NCBI GenBank assembly: GCA_013815505.1
Contig: JACDGA010000022.1
Span: forward strand, 1 to 12,963
DNA: 12,963 bases
Direction of reading: 5' to 3'
Origin: Acidimicrobiia bacterium
GTDB taxonomy: Bacteria > Actinomycetota > Acidimicrobiia > Acidimicrobiales > Ilumatobacteraceae
Shown here: one piece after another, positions 5,556 through 12,963 of the stretch
How the letters are laid out: every line of letters starts with the position of its first letter
Position numbering within the stretch: position 1 is the first letter of the stretch
The notes under the pieces: model-generated
What the model was told of the DNA's origin: nothing
Database searches by the model: none
The model's input: the letters and a program-made list of their open reading frames with translations, nothing else
Translations under genes and position numbers: made by a program

Positions 5556-5735
5556 ATGACGCTGCACGGAGTGGACGCGCTCGTCACCGGCCCGGACAAT
5601 CTGGCGACCGTCAGCGACGCCGCAACGGAACTGGACGTCGCCGTCGGCATCGCCAGCTGGGCATCGGGCATCGAACACCAGGCAGCCCGGATCAGCGTCG
5701 TGGCCATCTTCTTCGAGATCTTGTCGCTGCCGTGA
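5556..5735 (+). CDS. Possible small protein (59 aa), unknown function
   Basis: An ATG frame begins 14 bases after the hydrolase stop and ends in a TGA that overlaps the GTG start of the next gene (GTGA at 5732-5735), the classic arrangement of translational coupling. Almost all third codon positions are G or C, and the amino acid mix is ordinary for a coded protein, with many Val, Ala, Asp and Ile and a hydrophobic C-terminus (ISVVAIFFEILSLP). No motif or membrane helix is recognised and no Shine-Dalgarno is seen. The frame also runs open antisense-style through the hydrolase gene, so chance remains possible; I do not recognise a family. Confidence 0.45.
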   Translation: MTLHGVDALVTGPDNLATVSDAATELDVAVGIASWASGIEHQAARISVVAIFFEILSLP

Positions 5736-7210
5736 AATGGGGTCCTCGCAACCGGTGGCTGGCTGCCGGTGCGGTTGCCGGCATTGCTGTCGTCCTCGCT
5801 GCCGTCCTCGCTGCGGTCCTGCGCGCGGCGCGGCGCAACGGCCCGCTGTCGGCGATCGGGCGGACTCGTCGCAATCTCCAGCTCGCCGGACTCGGCGTCG
5901 GGCTCGGCTCGTCGTATGCCAGCGCGTCGGCGCGCAAGCTGTTCGCCTCGGCGCCACGTCGCGTCGAGATCGACTCGGCGCTGCAACTGCGATCGGCCGA
6001 GCAGGTCGCTGCCCGCCTCGGCGACATGAAGGGGGCCTTGATGAAGGTCGGGCAGATGGCGAGCTACCTCGACGACGGTCTGCCAGAGCCCGTTCGCCAG
6101 GCGCTCGCCACGCTGCAGGCCGGCGCACCGCCGATGAGCGCCGATCTCGCCGCCGGCGTGGTCGAGCGCGAGCTCGGGGCGCCACCTGACGAGATCTTCG
6201 CCGAGTGGGATCCTGTGCCCATCGCCTCGGCGTCGATCGGACAGGTCCACCGTGCGCTCGTCGTCGACCCGGCGACGGGGCGTGAACGGGCTGTCGCCGT
6301 GAAGGTGCAGTATCCCGGCGTCGACACGGCCATCGAGTCGGATCTGCGCAACACCGAGCTGATCGGGATGATCATGCGCCAGGGCTTCGCCGGCCTCGAC
6401 CCGAGCGACATGGTCGAGGAGATCCGCGAGCGGTTGACCGAGGAGGTCGACTACCGCATCGAGGCGCGCAACCAGGCGCACTTCGCCGAGTACTACCGCG
6501 ACCATCCGTACATCTCGGTGCCCGCCGTGATGCCCGAGCTGTCGACGTCGCGAGTGCTCGTCTCCGACCTGGTCGACGGCCACACGTGGGCGGATGTGCT
6601 CGAGTGGGACGACCGCGAACGCGATCTCGCGGCGGAGTGCCTCTTCCGGTTCGTGTTCCGCAGCCTGTACCGGATGCACGCCTTCAACGGGGACCCGCAC
6701 CCCGGCAACTACCTGTTCCACGGTGATGGGCGCGTGACGTTCCTCGACTTCGGTCTCGTCAAGTACTTCACGACGGCCGAGACGACGACGTTCGCCGACA
6801 TGGTGCAGGCAGCTGCCGTGCAGCACGACGGTGTCCGATTTCGCCGTCTTGTCGAGGCGGCAGGCCTGCTGCCCGCCGGCATGCCGGTCGAGACGGGCGA
6901 CGTGATGGCGTACTTCTCGCAGTTCTACGAGCCCGTCGCCACGGACCACACGATGACGTGGACGCAGCAGTACGCAAGCACCATCGTGCGCCACACGTTC
7001 GACCGATCGAGCCCGATCGCGCAGTACGCCACCGTGCCGAAGGCGTTCGTGTTCATCCAACGCATCAACCTCGGCCTGTATGCGCTGCTCGGCGACCTCG
7101 GGGCGACCGGCAACTACCGCAGGATCGCCGAGGAGCTGTGGCCGTTCGCCAACGGCGGCCCCTCGACACCCATGGGACGTGACGAGTCACGCTGGCTCGA
7201 TCGTCGGTAG
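5732..7210 (+). CDS. ABC1/UbiB/AarF-family kinase-like protein
   Basis: Atypical protein kinase-like ATPase of the ABC1/ADCK/UbiB group; relatives support quinone or lipid-linked metabolism at the membrane, but the role in actinobacteria is unsettled. The 492 residues begin with a hydrophobic segment at about 10-31 (probable membrane anchor). Family hallmarks follow: KVGQ at 105-108 (KxGQ helix), the Ala-rich nucleotide loop PIASASIGQV at 163-172, Lys191 in AVKVQYPGV, EVD at 238-240 (ExD), Asp321 and Asn326 in NGDPHPGNYLF, and DFG at 339-341. All key residues are present, so ATP binding is expected. The GTG start overlaps the stop of the small ORF upstream. The name ubiB is avoided because ubiquinone is not expected in actinobacteria. 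Confidence 0.9.
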   Translation: MKWGPRNRWLAAGAVAGIAVVLAAVLAAVLRAARRNGPLSAIGRTRRNLQLAGLGVGLGSSYASASARKLFASAPRRVEIDSALQLRSAEQVAARLGDMKGALMKVGQMASYLDDGLPEPVRQALATLQAGAPPMSADLAAGVVERELGAPPDEIFAEWDPVPIASASIGQVHRALVVDPATGRERAVAVKVQYPGVDTAIESDLRNTELIGMIMRQGFAGLDPSDMVEEIRERLTEEVDYRIEARNQAHFAEYYRDHPYISVPAVMPELSTSRVLVSDLVDGHTWADVLEWDDRERDLAAECLFRFVFRSLYRMHAFNGDPHPGNYLFHGDGRVTFLDFGLVKYFTTAETTTFADMVQAAAVQHDGVRFRRLVEAAGLLPAGMPVETGDVMAYFSQFYEPVATDHTMTWTQQYASTIVRHTFDRSSPIAQYATVPKAFVFIQRINLGLYALLGDLGATGNYRRIAEELWPFANGGPSTPMGRDESRWLDRR

Positions 7211-7213
7211 GGT
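7208..7213 (+). promoter_or_regulatory. Candidate -10 element (TAGGGT) overlapping the preceding stop codon
   Basis: TAGGGT matches TANNNT and starts with the TAG stop codon of the ABC1-family gene. Six bases separate it from the GTG of the FKBP lipoprotein gene, so transcription could start exactly at the start codon. No Shine-Dalgarno is present. A -35 is not obvious. Confidence 0.45.
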
Positions 7214-7219
7214 CCCACC

Positions 7220-8137
7220 GTGTTTCGAACCAAGGTGGTCTTTCGCTGCGTGCTCGTGTCCGGCCTGCTCGTCGGCGCCGCGTGCGGCAGTGACGACGAT
7301 CCCGCAACGGGCGGCACGGGTGACACCAGCGACGTCTCCTTGACTCCTGCGACGACGGGCGCGCCCATCCCGACCCAGCCCGCTCCGCCGAAGCCGGAGG
7401 TCGAGACCCCCGCCGCGTCACCGACGGAACTGGTCGTCACCGACCTCGAGGAGGGCACGGGACCCGAGGCGAAGGACGGCGACCAGGTGCTCGTCTACTA
7501 CGTCGGCGTCCGCAGCGAGGACGGCACCGAGTTCGACAACAACTTCGACTCCGGCCAGATCTTCCCCGTGACGCTCGGCGCCGGTGGCGTCATCGAAGGG
7601 TGGGACGAGGGGCTGGTCGGGGTCAAGCGCGGCGGCGTGCGCCAGCTCGACATCCCCGCCGAGCTGGCGTACAAGGACCAGGGCTCAGGCGAGATCATCA
7701 AGCCCGGCGACGCACTGTCGTTCGTGATCCAGGTTGCCGCCGTCGTTCCCGCGACGAGCGAAGGTGACGAGCCCGAGGTCGAGGTGACCCCGTCCACCGG
7801 TGCGACCGCGGTGACGTCCGAGGATCTCGTGCCGGGCAGCGGGGCCGCGATCGAGGTCGGCCAGACGCTCAACCTCCACATCATCGCCTACCGCGGCGAC
7901 ACCGGCGAGAAGCTGCAAAGCACCTGGGCGTCGCCCACCCCGGTGGAGGTTCAGTACGCGCGCCAGACGTTGACACCGCCCGGGCTGTTCGAGGGCCTCG
8001 AGGGCATGAAGGCCGGTGGCCGGCGGGTCATCACGATCCCTGCCGCCGACGCGTTCGGCGAGGAGGGCAACGACGCGATCAGCATGCCCGCTGCGACGGA
8101 CTTCATCGTCGTCGTCGACCTCTTCGCCGCCTACTGA
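7220..8137 (+). CDS. Lipoprotein with two FKBP-type peptidyl-prolyl isomerase domains
   Basis: Predicted surface lipoprotein that helps fold exported proteins by isomerising prolyl bonds. The N-terminus has basic residues, a hydrophobic stretch (about 10-20) and a lipobox-like GAAC with Cys22 as the lipid attachment site. A Pro/Thr/Asp-rich linker runs to about 70. FKBP domain 1 (about 71-176) keeps pocket residues: Tyr94, Phe105-Asp106, Val124-Ile125, Trp128 and Tyr151. Domain 2 (about 198-303) has the fold signature (TPPGLFEGLEGMKAGGRR) but Phe257 replaces the pocket tryptophan and Phe279 the pocket tyrosine, so it may be inactive or bind differently. GTG start at 7220, six bases after a -10 hexamer; convergent with putA. 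Confidence 0.88.
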   Translation: MFRTKVVFRCVLVSGLLVGAACGSDDDPATGGTGDTSDVSLTPATTGAPIPTQPAPPKPEVETPAASPTELVVTDLEEGTGPEAKDGDQVLVYYVGVRSEDGTEFDNNFDSGQIFPVTLGAGGVIEGWDEGLVGVKRGGVRQLDIPAELAYKDQGSGEIIKPGDALSFVIQVAAVVPATSEGDEPEVEVTPSTGATAVTSEDLVPGSGAAIEVGQTLNLHIIAYRGDTGEKLQSTWASPTPVEVQYARQTLTPPGLFEGLEGMKAGGRRVITIPAADAFGEEGNDAISMPAATDFIVVVDLFAAY

Positions 8138-8144
8138 CCACGCA

Positions 8145-8171
8145 GATCCCGGCGATACTTGCGTCGGGGTC
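8145..8171. terminator. Weak stem-loop between convergent FKBP and putA genes
   Basis: GATCCC at 8145-8150 can pair with GGGGTC at 8166-8171 (six pairs, one T-G wobble) around a 15-nt loop within the 37-base convergent gap. No T-run on either side. A bidirectional terminator is expected here by position, but this structure is weak evidence. Confidence 0.2.
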
Positions 8172-8174
8172 GCG

Positions 8175-11100
8175 TCAGCGAGCGCGCAGGCGGTCGACGC
8201 CGGTCGACTCGAGCAGACGTCCGTAGCGGTGGGCGGTCTCGCTGATGGACTGTTCGACGACCCAGTGGGCGAGCTCGATGCGGCCGTGGCGGCTGATCGG
8301 CTCGCGGTCGACGGCAACGTGGCGTTCGTGGCACGCCCGCAGCAGCGAGTCGTCGGCGTCGCAGAGCAGTCGCAGCCTGTCGATCCGCTCGCCCTCCTCC
8401 TGGAGCGTGGCGGCGAGCTGGTCGTCTGATCGGTGGCGCCTGGCGGCGAGCTCGAGTCGCACTCCGGCTGTGGCCGCGGCGCGCTGTGCGAGGACGATGT
8501 CGTCGTCGGGCGTCGTGTCGTCGTAGCGCACCACGACGTGGCCGAGCGGGCGGTAGCGCAAGGCGTTGCGCTCGCTGCGCAGCGCCGAAGGATCGTGCAC
8601 TGCCGAGAACCAGTCGCGCCAGGCCGCCGCGTACGACCCTGTCGCGTCCTCGGTCGTCCATGCCGGTCCGTCGAAGCTGGTGAACAGGCTCGTGTACCCG
8701 GGTCCGCCGGCCTTGGCTCCGGGTCCGACAGCCGATCGCTTCCAACCGCCGAACGGCTGACGACGCACGACGGCGCCCGTGATGTGGCGGTTGACGTAGG
8801 CGTTGCCGACCTCGACGCGCTCGAGCCAGCGGTCGACCTCGTGCGGGTCAAGGCTGTGGATTCCGCCGGTGAGCCCGAAGTCGACGGCGTTCTGCAGCTC
8901 GATGGCGTGGTCGAGGTCGCGGGCGCGCATCACGCCGAGCACGGGCCCGAAGCACTCGGTGCGGTGGAACCACGAGCCGTCGGCGACACCGAGGCGCACA
9001 CCAGGTGACCACAGCCGCCCTTCGTCGTCGCGTTGCTGCGGCTCGACGAGCCAGCGCTCGCCGGCATCGAGGGTGTGCAGCGCCCGCTGCAAGGAACCGT
9101 CGGGCGGCCGGATGACCGGGCCCATCATCGTCGCCGGTGACGTCGCTTCGCCGACGTCGAGCGAACGGACGGACTCCCGCAGCCGTGCGAGGAACACTTC
9201 GTCGTCGTAGAGCGGCGCCTCGAGGATGACAAGGCTCGCCGCCGAGCACTTCTGGCCGGCGTGGCCGAACGCCGACCGCACGACATCGGCGATCGCCGCG
9301 TCGTGGTCCGCGGCGGCGGTCACGACGAGTGCGTTCTTGCCACTCGTCTCTGCGAACAGTCGCAGTGACGGTTGCCAGTCGAGGAACATCGCCGCGGTGT
9401 CGTAGGAACCCGTGAGCACGACCGTGTCGAGATCGGGGTGCGTCACGAGGCGCTTGCCGACCGGACCGTCGTCGGGTGCGGCGAACTGGAGCGCGTCGGA
9501 TGGCACACCGGCGCGCCAGCACTGCTGGACGAGCCAGTAGGCGGTGCGGCGGGTCTCGGGGGCCGGCTTGAGGATCACGGGGTTGCCGGCGGCGAGCGCG
9601 GCACACACTCCCCCGAGCGGGATCGCGTACGGAAAGTTCCACGGCGACACGACGAGCACCGGGCCACGCCCACTCGTCGTCACGCCGTCGGCGGCAAGCT
9701 GGTCGGCGAGCTCGGCATGGTGGAGGGCGTAGTAGCGGGCGAAGTCGATGGCCTCCGACACCTCGGGATCGCCCTCGTTCACGGTCTTGGCGGCCTCGGC
9801 TGCCATCACGGCGAGCGTGGCGGCGCGCTCGGCGGCGAGGGTGGTGGCAACCCGTTCGAGGATCGACGCGCGTTCGGCGACCGGGCGACTCGACCAGTCA
9901 CCGGCGTTCGCCGTGTAGACCATCTCGTCGACGAGCGCGATGTCATCGACGGTGGGTGGATCGTCGAGGGAGACCGAGGCGACGGCCGCTCGCACGGCCG
10001 CCCTCGCCGCCGGCTGGGTGAAGTCGGTGTCGGGCTCGTTGCTGAAGCCGGGCGGTCGTTCGGGCATGGTCGCCCGGCGGCTCGCGCGGTCGACGGTCGC
10101 CGATTCCCGCACGGCCGTCCGGAAGCGTTGCGCCTGCTCGTGCCACTGCGCGTCGCCGACGTGGAGCGTGAACAACGCCCGCAGGAAGTTCTCCGGCGAC
10201 GTGTTCTCGTCGAGCCGGCGTGAGAGGTAGGCGACGCTGGCGTCGATGTCGTCACGTTCGACGACCGGCGCGTAGAGCAGCAGGTCGGTCGTGAGCTGGT
10301 GCACCTGGCGCGCCTGCGCTGGTGCCATTCCCTCCAGCATCTCGAAGTCGACGCGAGCGCGGCGTACGGGGTCGTGCTCGATCAGCGACCACGCCCAGGC
10401 CACATCGAACAGATTGTGGCTGGCGACGCCGACCCGCACGGCGGTGTCCCACTCCGGTCGCAGGATCGAGGCCAGCATCGCCTTGAAGCTGGCGTCGACG
10501 TCGGCCTTCGACGTGTACGGCGCTTGACGCCATCCGTGGAGCTCCGCCTCGGCCTGCTCCATGTCGAGGTTGGCGCCCTTCACGATCCGCACCTTGACCC
10601 GGCCTCCGGCGCGCCCGTACCTCGCCGTCGCCCAGTCGCCGAGCCGTTCCAGTGCGTCGTGCGAGTCGGGGACGTAGGCCTGTAGCACGATGCCGGCGTC
10701 GAGCGCGCCGAACTCGGGCTCGTCGAGCACCTGCGTGAACGCTGCGACCGTCAGCTCGAGGTCGCCGTACTCCTCCATGTCGAGGTTCACGAACGTCGGC
10801 GGGGACGAGCTCGTTGCCGCCCGGTAGAGCGTGCGGATGCGGGCGGCGATGCGCTCGACGCTCTCCTCGAAGGCGTACGCGTCGAGGTTGGCGACGATCG
10901 CCGACAGCTTGACCGAGAGGTAGTCGACGTCGTCCCTGGCGATGCGGGAGAGCAACGCAGCCGTGCGTCGCTCGGCTTCTGCGTCCGACAGGATCGCCTC
11001 TCCGAGCAGGTTGATGTTGAGGCGCACACCTTCCTCGTGACGGCGGCGGACGTGACGGGCGAACGCAGGGTCTTCGGCTGGCAACACGACGCCGCCGGCC

Positions 11101-11468
11101 TCCGCCAGGATCCGCTGGATCGCGAGCGGCATGACGATGCCCGGTACAGCTCGTGCGACCCGCGATCCGACGGCGAGCATCGCGCTGTCGATCGGTCCGA
11201 GGGCGTCTGGCACGCCGTGGGTTCGCACGAGATCGGCGAACCGCTCGGCGGCGCGCCGACGGCCGTCGATGCGCAGCACCTGGTCGGTGAGGGCCAGTGT
11301 GAGTTCCCGACCCGCCTCGTCGTCGACGAGGCGGCCGAGGCGCAGCCGTCGCCGTCGCTCGCTGCTCGACTCCTCGGATTGGCTCTCGCGCAGCACGCCG
11401 GCGGCGACCTCGATCGCTCGTTCCACCAGCGCGTCTCGCGCCACGTCGGCCTCTGTCACGGCCACCAT
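8175..11468 (-). CDS. putA: Bifunctional proline dehydrogenase / glutamate-semialdehyde (P5C) dehydrogenase
   Basis: Oxidises proline to glutamate in two channelled steps: FAD-dependent proline dehydrogenase, then NAD-dependent aldehyde dehydrogenase. Of 1097 residues, the PRODH barrel spans about 85-465 with YLSVKLSAI at 183-191, VNLDMEEY, VRIVKGAN (Lys297) and the proline-binding YLSRRLDEN (Arg417, Arg418, Glu421). The ALDH part spans about 495-930 with SPWNFP (Asn611), ILKPAPE, AETSGKNA (Glu707) and the catalytic Cys741 in GQKCSA, then ECFGPV at 838-843. No N-terminal ribbon-helix-helix DNA-binding domain exists, so it should not autoregulate as the E. coli protein does. About 160 residues follow the ALDH core and resemble the extra C-terminal domain of type B PutA proteins. 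ATG at 11468; GTG at codons 2 and 4 are alternatives. Confidence 0.95.
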   Translation of the reverse strand: MVAVTEADVARDALVERAIEVAAGVLRESQSEESSSERRRRLRLGRLVDDEAGRELTLALTDQVLRIDGRRRAAERFADLVRTHGVPDALGPIDSAMLAVGSRVARAVPGIVMPLAIQRILAEAGGVVLPAEDPAFARHVRRRHEEGVRLNINLLGEAILSDAEAERRTAALLSRIARDDVDYLSVKLSAIVANLDAYAFEESVERIAARIRTLYRAATSSSPPTFVNLDMEEYGDLELTVAAFTQVLDEPEFGALDAGIVLQAYVPDSHDALERLGDWATARYGRAGGRVKVRIVKGANLDMEQAEAELHGWRQAPYTSKADVDASFKAMLASILRPEWDTAVRVGVASHNLFDVAWAWSLIEHDPVRRARVDFEMLEGMAPAQARQVHQLTTDLLLYAPVVERDDIDASVAYLSRRLDENTSPENFLRALFTLHVGDAQWHEQAQRFRTAVRESATVDRASRRATMPERPPGFSNEPDTDFTQPAARAAVRAAVASVSLDDPPTVDDIALVDEMVYTANAGDWSSRPVAERASILERVATTLAAERAATLAVMAAEAAKTVNEGDPEVSEAIDFARYYALHHAELADQLAADGVTTSGRGPVLVVSPWNFPYAIPLGGVCAALAAGNPVILKPAPETRRTAYWLVQQCWRAGVPSDALQFAAPDDGPVGKRLVTHPDLDTVVLTGSYDTAAMFLDWQPSLRLFAETSGKNALVVTAAADHDAAIADVVRSAFGHAGQKCSAASLVILEAPLYDDEVFLARLRESVRSLDVGEATSPATMMGPVIRPPDGSLQRALHTLDAGERWLVEPQQRDDEGRLWSPGVRLGVADGSWFHRTECFGPVLGVMRARDLDHAIELQNAVDFGLTGGIHSLDPHEVDRWLERVEVGNAYVNRHITGAVVRRQPFGGWKRSAVGPGAKAGGPGYTSLFTSFDGPAWTTEDATGSYAAAWRDWFSAVHDPSALRSERNALRYRPLGHVVVRYDDTTPDDDIVLAQRAAATAGVRLELAARRHRSDDQLAATLQEEGERIDRLRLLCDADDSLLRACHERHVAVDREPISRHGRIELAHWVVEQSISETAHRYGRLLESTGVDRLRAR

Positions 11469-11487
11469 CGAACCACAGTGCGTTTCC

Positions 11488-11493
11488 TAACCT
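11488..11493 (+). promoter_or_regulatory. Candidate -10 element of the TauE-like gene (TAACCT)
   Basis: TAACCT lies 7 bases before the GTG at 11501 and there is no Shine-Dalgarno, giving a leaderless start. It sits in the 32-base gap shared with divergent putA. On the minus strand a weaker CACTGT (11480-11475) sits 6 bases before the putA ATG and could be the opposing -10. Confidence 0.5.
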
Positions 11494-11500
11494 GTCGCAC

Positions 11501-12232
11501 GTGTCCGTCGCCCAACTCGTGGCGGTGGCTGCGGTCGTCGCGTTGGCTGCCACCGTGCAGCTCACCGCAGGTTTCGGGTTCGGCCTCGCCGCCGTGCCCG
11601 GGCTCGCGGTGATCGTCGGGGCCCACGATGCCGTGGTCGTCGCACTCGCGCTGGCGACCATCACGAACGCCTACCAGGCGTGGACGGGCCGCACGTCGAC
11701 GGTCCGCCCGATCTGCACGAGGATGCTGGTGGGTGCCGCCGCCGGTCTCCCGGTCGGGTTGGCGGTTTTCGTCGCTGTCGACGAGCGCTGGTTGAAGGCA
11801 GTGATCGGCGTCGCTGTCCTTGCCGCCGTGGCGATCATTGCTCGCGGCATCGACCTTCGTGCCGCGGGGCCGTCGCTCGATGTCGGGAGCGGGGTGCTCG
11901 CCGGGGCGATGACGACGTCGACGGGGATCAACGGGCCGCCGCTCGTGTTCGTCCTGCAGGCACGGCACCTGTCGCCCGAGCAGTTCCGCTCGACGATCAC
12001 GACCGTGTTCTTCACCCTCGACATCGCCAGCGTCGTGCTGTTCGCCGTCAACGGCGACATCACCCGATCCGTCCTCGTCGCAATCCTCGTCGCGCTGCCA
12101 GGTCAACTCGCCGGGGCGACACTCGGCAACCGGCTGCGACGCCATGTCGACGCCCGACGCTTCCGGCTCCTCGTGCTGACGCTGCTGTCCGCCGCCGGGA
12201 CGATCGCGCTCGTTTCCGCCGCGGCCGGGTGA
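11501..12232 (+). CDS. TauE/SafE-family membrane exporter
   Basis: Small integral membrane protein of the sulfite/anion permease family; proposed substrates of relatives are sulfite, sulfoacetate or similar anions, and none can be assigned here. The 243 residues hold about seven to eight hydrophobic segments (roughly 4-22, 28-52, 74-92, 97-114, 128-150, 167-184, 190-208, 221-241). The two half-repeats each carry a family loop: AGFGFGLAAVPG at 23-34 and AGAMTTSTGINGPPLV at 134-149, with the Asn-Gly-Pro-Pro typical of TauE. GTG start at 11501, seven bases after a -10 hexamer. Divergent from putA with a 32-base gap; the next gene begins 94 bases downstream and has its own promoter-like site. Confidence 0.85.
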   Translation: MSVAQLVAVAAVVALAATVQLTAGFGFGLAAVPGLAVIVGAHDAVVVALALATITNAYQAWTGRTSTVRPICTRMLVGAAAGLPVGLAVFVAVDERWLKAVIGVAVLAAVAIIARGIDLRAAGPSLDVGSGVLAGAMTTSTGINGPPLVFVLQARHLSPEQFRSTITTVFFTLDIASVVLFAVNGDITRSVLVAILVALPGQLAGATLGNRLRRHVDARRFRLLVLTLLSAAGTIALVSAAAG

Positions 12233-12298
12233 CGACGACGCTGTCACCAGCGAAGGCGAGACGCTGCGCGCGACGGGCGACTCGGGAACTGCCGATGA

Positions 12299-12320
12299 GA
12301 AGGCCTTCATCTCGTACATT
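12299..12320 (+). promoter_or_regulatory. Candidate -10 element (TACATT) preceded by a 10-bp palindrome
   Basis: TACATT at 12315-12320 is followed by six bases and the GTG at 12327, the spacing for a leaderless mRNA. GAAGGCCTTC at 12299-12308 is a perfect palindrome lying in the -35/-10 spacer, where a repressor could sit. The palindrome is short enough to be chance. Confidence 0.45.
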
Positions 12321-12326
12321 TCGGTC

Positions 12327-12963
12327 GTGCGTCTCAGCGTGGTGCTCGGCGAGTGGCTCAACCGCCCGATCTCGGCCGACATCGACGTCGCCGTCATGGC
12401 CGACCGCGCCGGCTACCCGGAGGTCTGGGTCGGCGAGATGGCGAAGCTCGATGCTCCCGTGGCGGCGGCAGTTATCGCCTCGAACACCGAGCGCATCGAG
12501 CTCTGCCTCGGTCCGCTCGCGGTCACGGTGCGCAGCAGCGTGCAGATCGCCCTCGCCGCGTCGACCGTCGCAGCGACGACGCGACGTCCGGTGCACGTCG
12601 CACTCGGCACGTCGAGTGACGTCGTCGCTCGCTGGCACGGCCGCACCCGTCGCGGTGCCGCCGACGCGCTGGCACGCGGCGTTGGCGAGGTCAGAACGCT
12701 GCTCGACGGCGGACGGGTGTCCGGGTTCCGGCTCCGAGAGCCGCCACCGGCGTCGACGATCACCGTTGCGGCGTTCGGTCCAAGAGCGGTGGCCGCCGCC
12801 GCCAATGCCGATCGCATGGTTCTCAACATGGTGACGCTCGAGGCGGCCGCGCAGCTCGCGCCGCGACACCCCAACACCGCCGCCTGGCTGGCGGTCGCCG
12901 TCGATCCCGACGAGATCGAGATCCGTCGTCTCGCCGGCGGATATGTGCCCTACCTCGCCGCGC
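12327..12963 (+). CDS. Luciferase-like (LLM class) flavin- or F420-dependent oxidoreductase, 3' end outside window
   Basis: The 212 visible residues look like the TIM-barrel LLM family, which uses FMN or coenzyme F420 for hydride transfer or monooxygenation. Signs are the N-terminal strand RLSVVLGEW, MADRAGYPEVWVGE at 24-37, ERIELCLGPLAVTVRSSVQIA at 55-74 (strand 2 then the helix entering the barrel), HVALGTSSD at 90-98 and TITVAAFGPRAVAAAANADRMVLNM at about 144-168. The substrate cannot be told. The family is about 290-340 residues, so a third is missing at the window edge. GTG start at 12327, placed six bases after TACATT with no Shine-Dalgarno. Same strand as the exporter but probably separately transcribed. 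Confidence 0.75.
   Translation, partial: MRLSVVLGEWLNRPISADIDVAVMADRAGYPEVWVGEMAKLDAPVAAAVIASNTERIELCLGPLAVTVRSSVQIALAASTVAATTRRPVHVALGTSSDVVARWHGRTRRGAADALARGVGEVRTLLDGGRVSGFRLREPPPASTITVAAFGPRAVAAAANADRMVLNMVTLEAAAQLAPRHPNTAAWLAVAVDPDEIEIRRLAGGYVPYLAA

Noticed and set aside
5519..7060. Minus-strand frame of 513 codons opposite the ABC1-family gene
   Set aside because: It mirrors a gene with a full set of kinase-fold motifs on the plus strand, and its translation is Arg/His-rich without any recognisable motif.

Overview
The window looks like chromosomal DNA of a high-GC actinobacterium. Strong GC bias at third codon positions, several GTG starts, genes with no ribosome binding site but a TANNNT hexamer 6-7 bases before the start codon, and a probable F420/FMN luciferase-like oxidoreductase all fit this. 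An acidimicrobial lineage is my guess from the gene style, not something the sequence proves.

Left part (1-4127, minus strand): a branched-chain amino acid block transcribed leuB -> ilvE -> [about 1 kb without protein genes] -> leader peptide -> cimA. CimA makes citramalate from pyruvate and acetyl-CoA, LeuB acts in the citramalate/isopropylmalate routes, and IlvE performs the last transamination to Leu, Ile and Val. A 15-residue leader peptide ending in Ile-Ile-Ile-Ile-Val-stop, followed by two perfect 10-bp hairpins, precedes cimA and looks like an isoleucine-sensing attenuator.

The gap between ilvE and the leader (1224-2227) is the most unusual part. On the plus strand it carries about a dozen small hairpins capped by UUCG or UCCG tetraloops. 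Most share one plan (outer stem, one mismatch, inner stem, UNCG loop) while the stem sequences differ but stay paired. A TTGACG element lies before the array and a stem followed by TTTTGTG after it, so a structured plus-strand RNA of about 550 nt is plausible. Two 49-bp palindromic repeats lie next to the ilvE end, and a phased row of DnaA-box-like sites lies upstream of the leader.

Middle part (4172-8137, plus strand): greA, then a tight group of an alpha/beta hydrolase, a possible 59-residue protein and an ABC1/UbiB-family kinase-like protein, then a lipoprotein with two FKBP domains whose promoter -10 appears to include the UbiB-like stop codon.

Right part (8175-12963): a large bifunctional proline-catabolic PutA on the minus strand, convergent with the FKBP gene and divergent (32 bp) from a TauE/SafE-type membrane exporter, followed by the start of a luciferase-like oxidoreductase that runs off the right edge. 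Apart from the 1.0-2.2 kb region, the gene content is ordinary housekeeping and metabolism.
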